Under the pieces are notes generated by a model. It was not told where the DNA came from. It did not search any database and worked only from the letters and a program-made list of their open reading frames with translations. DNA of 64,000 bases. Source: Ramlibacter agri. GTDB lineage: Bacteria > Pseudomonadota > Gammaproteobacteria > Burkholderiales > Burkholderiaceae_C. The position numbers and the translations under genes were made by a program. Where the stretch lies: NCBI RefSeq assembly GCF_012927085.1, contig NZ_JABBFX010000001.1, positions 1,674,001 through 1,738,000 on the forward strand. Reading direction: 5' to 3'. Position 1 is the stretch's first letter. Every line of letters starts with the position of its first letter. Below, piece after piece: positions 62,272 to 64,000 of this stretch.

Positions 62272-63443
62272 GGCGAAATGATGTTGCGTCCCAGGTTCGC
62301 CGCCTGGGCGCTGGGGAGGATCAGGCTGATGATGCGGTTCCACTGCACCAGCGGAACGGGGTCGACATACACCACGTCGCGCGGCCGCAGCGAGAAGGTC
62401 TCGGCGAGCGCGAGCGCGCTCGGGTTGCCGGCGTTCAGGTGGAAGATGGACGGCGAACCCGCGGCTCCGTTGCGGATGACGTAGATCTGGCTGGTGTTCG
62501 ACGTATTGAGGTTCGGGCCGCCGGCCTCGCCCAGGGCCTGGTTCAGCGTCAGGCGGCCGTTGATCATCGGCAGGGCGGAGGGCTTGAGGATTTCGCCCAT
62601 CACGTACACCTTGTTCTCGTCCCGGTTGTGCACCGTCACGAGGTCGCCGCCCTGCAGCAGGATACGGTTGGCGTTGACACCCAGTTCCTGCAGCCGCATC
62701 AGGTCGATCACCGTGGTGGCGTTGTCGCGGGTGAGGGTGACGAAGGAGCGGTCGCCGGTGGCCGTGATGCCGCCGGCCCGGTTGATGCCCTCCATCAGGG
62801 TCATGGGCACGTCGGTGAAGATCTGCGCCCCGGGCACGCGCACTTCGCCTTCGACATAGGCGCGGCGGCTGCGGAACGAGGAGATGCGGACGGTGACCTG
62901 CGGGTCCTTGATGACGCGCTTGATCCGGCTCGCGATCAGCTCGGCTGCCTGCGTTTCGGTCAGGCCGCCGATCTTCACGCGTCCCGCATAGGGATAGAAG
63001 ATGTAACCGTCGGCGTCCACGATGAAGCCGGGGGCGCCGCTGATGCCGGTGGGGTCCGCGTTCTGCGCAATCACCTGGCCGCCCAGCGGCAGCAGTTCGG
63101 GATGGTCATAGACCACGACGCCGACGATATCGCTGGTCCCGATCGTGTAGGCCTTCGGTTCCGCGAAGAGGCGGGCAACTTCCGGCGCGACGGCCCGGGG
63201 CAGGGCGGCATATTGCGCCTGCACGAGCGCCGGGCTGATGGGCGTGACCACGCCGGCCGGCGGGTTGTCGGCATCGGACGGGACGTACTGGCCCAGGGTG
63301 ACGCTGCTGCGCGAGCCAGATTCGACATAGTCGAATCCGGGCGTGGTGACCACGGCGCAACCATGCAGCAGCACGGCTGCTGCGGCGAGCATCAACTGGA
63401 GGGCAGGGCGAAGCTGACGCTTGCCCTTAGTGTTCTGGTTCAT
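62268..63443 (-). CDS. Polysaccharide export outer-membrane lipoprotein (Wza-like)
   Basis: 391 residues. A signal peptide ends in lipobox LLHGC at C29. The PES domain (about 95-190) has YTIGTSDIVGVVVYDHPEL and GFIVDADGYIFYPYAGRVKIGGLT; two or three SLBB repeats follow (RAYVEGEVRVPGAQIFTDVP; KVYVMGEILKPSALPM). The C-terminal helix would cross the outer membrane. It forms the pore for exopolysaccharide export with the Wzc-like kinase. It is the gene after the YjbH-like gene in the leftward operon. Confidence 0.95.
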   Translation of the reverse strand: MNQNTKGKRQLRPALQLMLAAAAVLLHGCAVVTTPGFDYVESGSRSSVTLGQYVPSDADNPPAGVVTPISPALVQAQYAALPRAVAPEVARLFAEPKAYTIGTSDIVGVVVYDHPELLPLGGQVIAQNADPTGISGAPGFIVDADGYIFYPYAGRVKIGGLTETQAAELIASRIKRVIKDPQVTVRISSFRSRRAYVEGEVRVPGAQIFTDVPMTLMEGINRAGGITATGDRSFVTLTRDNATTVIDLMRLQELGVNANRILLQGGDLVTVHNRDENKVYVMGEILKPSALPMINGRLTLNQALGEAGGPNLNTSNTSQIYVIRNGAAGSPSIFHLNAGNPSALALAETFSLRPRDVVYVDPVPLVQWNRIISLILPSAQAANLGRNIISP

Positions 63444-63539
63444 GGTGCGAGTCGAAGACTGTAACTTAAGGCCACGCGCGGCCCAGCGCTCCTGCTGGGC
63501 CAAAAATGTCAATATGTGGAATGGTTCCCACAAACCGCA

Positions 63540-64000
63540 TCAGCGTGCGGCGTCGCGGATACGCCTGATATTGTCCTCAAAGTACAGCAGGCTGGCGCGG
63601 TCGGAGTTGTGCATGGCTTCCAGGGTGGGCGTGGGCGGTTGCACGCCGCGGCCGGTGACCACCGCGTTGTTGGAGCCGCCGATCAGGCTTTCGACGGCAT
63701 GCGAGAAGCGCGGAGTGCCCGTCAGCTGCAGCTCTGAAGGGTTCATGTCCTTGCGGGGGCCGATCGGGATCGAGAACTCGATGCCGGCGAAGCTGCGGGT
63801 GAGGGAACTCACCTGCGTACGCCGCCAGTAAAGCTGCACGGCGACGTCGCTGAACCACTGGCGCACGCCCAGTTGCAGCCCGCGGTCGTTGTTCATGAAC
63901 TGGCCCCCGGTCGCTTCCAGGTAGGTCCGGGTCGGCGCCACGTTGTAGCGATAACCGAGGAGCAGCGGGCGGGCGGACTTGGGTTCGTTCGGGACGGCGT
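63540..64000 (-). CDS. YjbH-like exopolysaccharide outer-membrane protein, C-terminal part (cut by window edge)
   Basis: The frame is open to the right edge, so the N-terminal part is outside the window; about 153 C-terminal residues are visible. RPLLLGYRYNVAPTRTYLEATGG, RGLQLGVRQWFSDVAVQLYWRR and 'FAGIEFSIPIGPRKDMNP' resemble the beta-barrel end of YjbH/DUF940 proteins that accompany exopolysaccharide loci. The GTG at 63941 is only an internal codon. The chain ends with an acidic and Arg-rich tail (LLYFEDNIRRIRDAAR) rather than an aromatic residue. It is the first visible gene of the leftward export operon. Confidence 0.7.
   Translation of the reverse strand, partial: AVPNEPKSARPLLLGYRYNVAPTRTYLEATGGQFMNNDRGLQLGVRQWFSDVAVQLYWRRTQVSSLTRSFAGIEFSIPIGPRKDMNPSELQLTGTPRFSHAVESLIGGSNNAVVTGRGVQPPTPTLEAMHNSDRASLLYFEDNIRRIRDAAR

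Overview
The window looks like chromosome of a high-GC betaproteobacterium of the order Burkholderiales, most likely Comamonadaceae (Ramlibacter/Variovorax-like). The reasons are the very high GC with long open frames on both strands, a Bug-type tripartite-transporter binding protein, a DUF3422 protein, a small H-NS-family protein with the C-terminal YRGPNGETW-type motif, and gene neighbours typical of that family (for example ileS-lspA and an rpmB-rpmG pair). This is inference from protein character; no 16S rRNA or tRNA gene was seen.

Positions 1-2070 are the only clearly accessory part. Three same-strand genes have visibly lower GC: the tail of a DUF2806-like protein, a free-standing Cas2/VapD-like protein and an FRG-domain protein. 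They butt against a core envelope operon read the other way (2158-6220): trypsin-like membrane protease, MoxR AAA+ ATPase, DUF58 protein and VWA protein. Then come TatD nuclease, a coiled-coil protein, a spermidine-synthase-like protein, an orphan GspE/PilB-type ATPase, the TctB-TctA membrane pair and DUF3422 plus an EamA transporter (to 15.3 kb).

From 15.3 to 31.4 kb there is an SH3/M48 protease pair, an atypical SDR, a DMT transporter, a quinone oxidoreductase coupled to a Nudix hydrolase, an orphan response regulator, a Na/phosphate cotransporter, ileS-lspA, ribF, an HNH endonuclease, a Tat-type lipoprotein hydrolase and a paired (PimC/PimD-like) acyl-CoA dehydrogenase. From 31.4 to 46.3 kb the content is mostly housekeeping: yceH, purN, an RsmB-type RNA methyltransferase, a fatty-acid desaturase, beta-carbonic anhydrase, rpmG-rpmB, trxB, a Crp/Fnr regulator, ftsK, lolA, a GNAT protein, a large lipoprotein and rarA.

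From 46.3 to 54.2 kb lie a livHMGF branched-chain amino-acid ABC transporter without its binding protein, a small outer-membrane barrel, a Bug receptor, a His-rich exported protein, a ferredoxin-reductase-like flavoprotein and an NAD(P)-dependent epimerase. From 54.2 to 57.8 kb there is an uncharacterised three-gene membrane operon that starts with an HtrA-like protein lacking catalytic residues. An H-NS protein follows, then the end of an exopolysaccharide locus read leftward: YjbH-like (cut by the window edge), Wza, Wzb-type phosphatase, Wzc tyrosine autokinase and a WecA-like sugar-phosphate transferase.

Several rho-independent terminators and a family of short intergenic palindromes are scattered between genes. 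No CRISPR array, transposase, integrase, rRNA or tRNA gene was found. The most open leads are the left-edge accessory genes, the degenerate-protease operon at 54-58 kb and the clustered palindromes at 52.03-52.16 kb.
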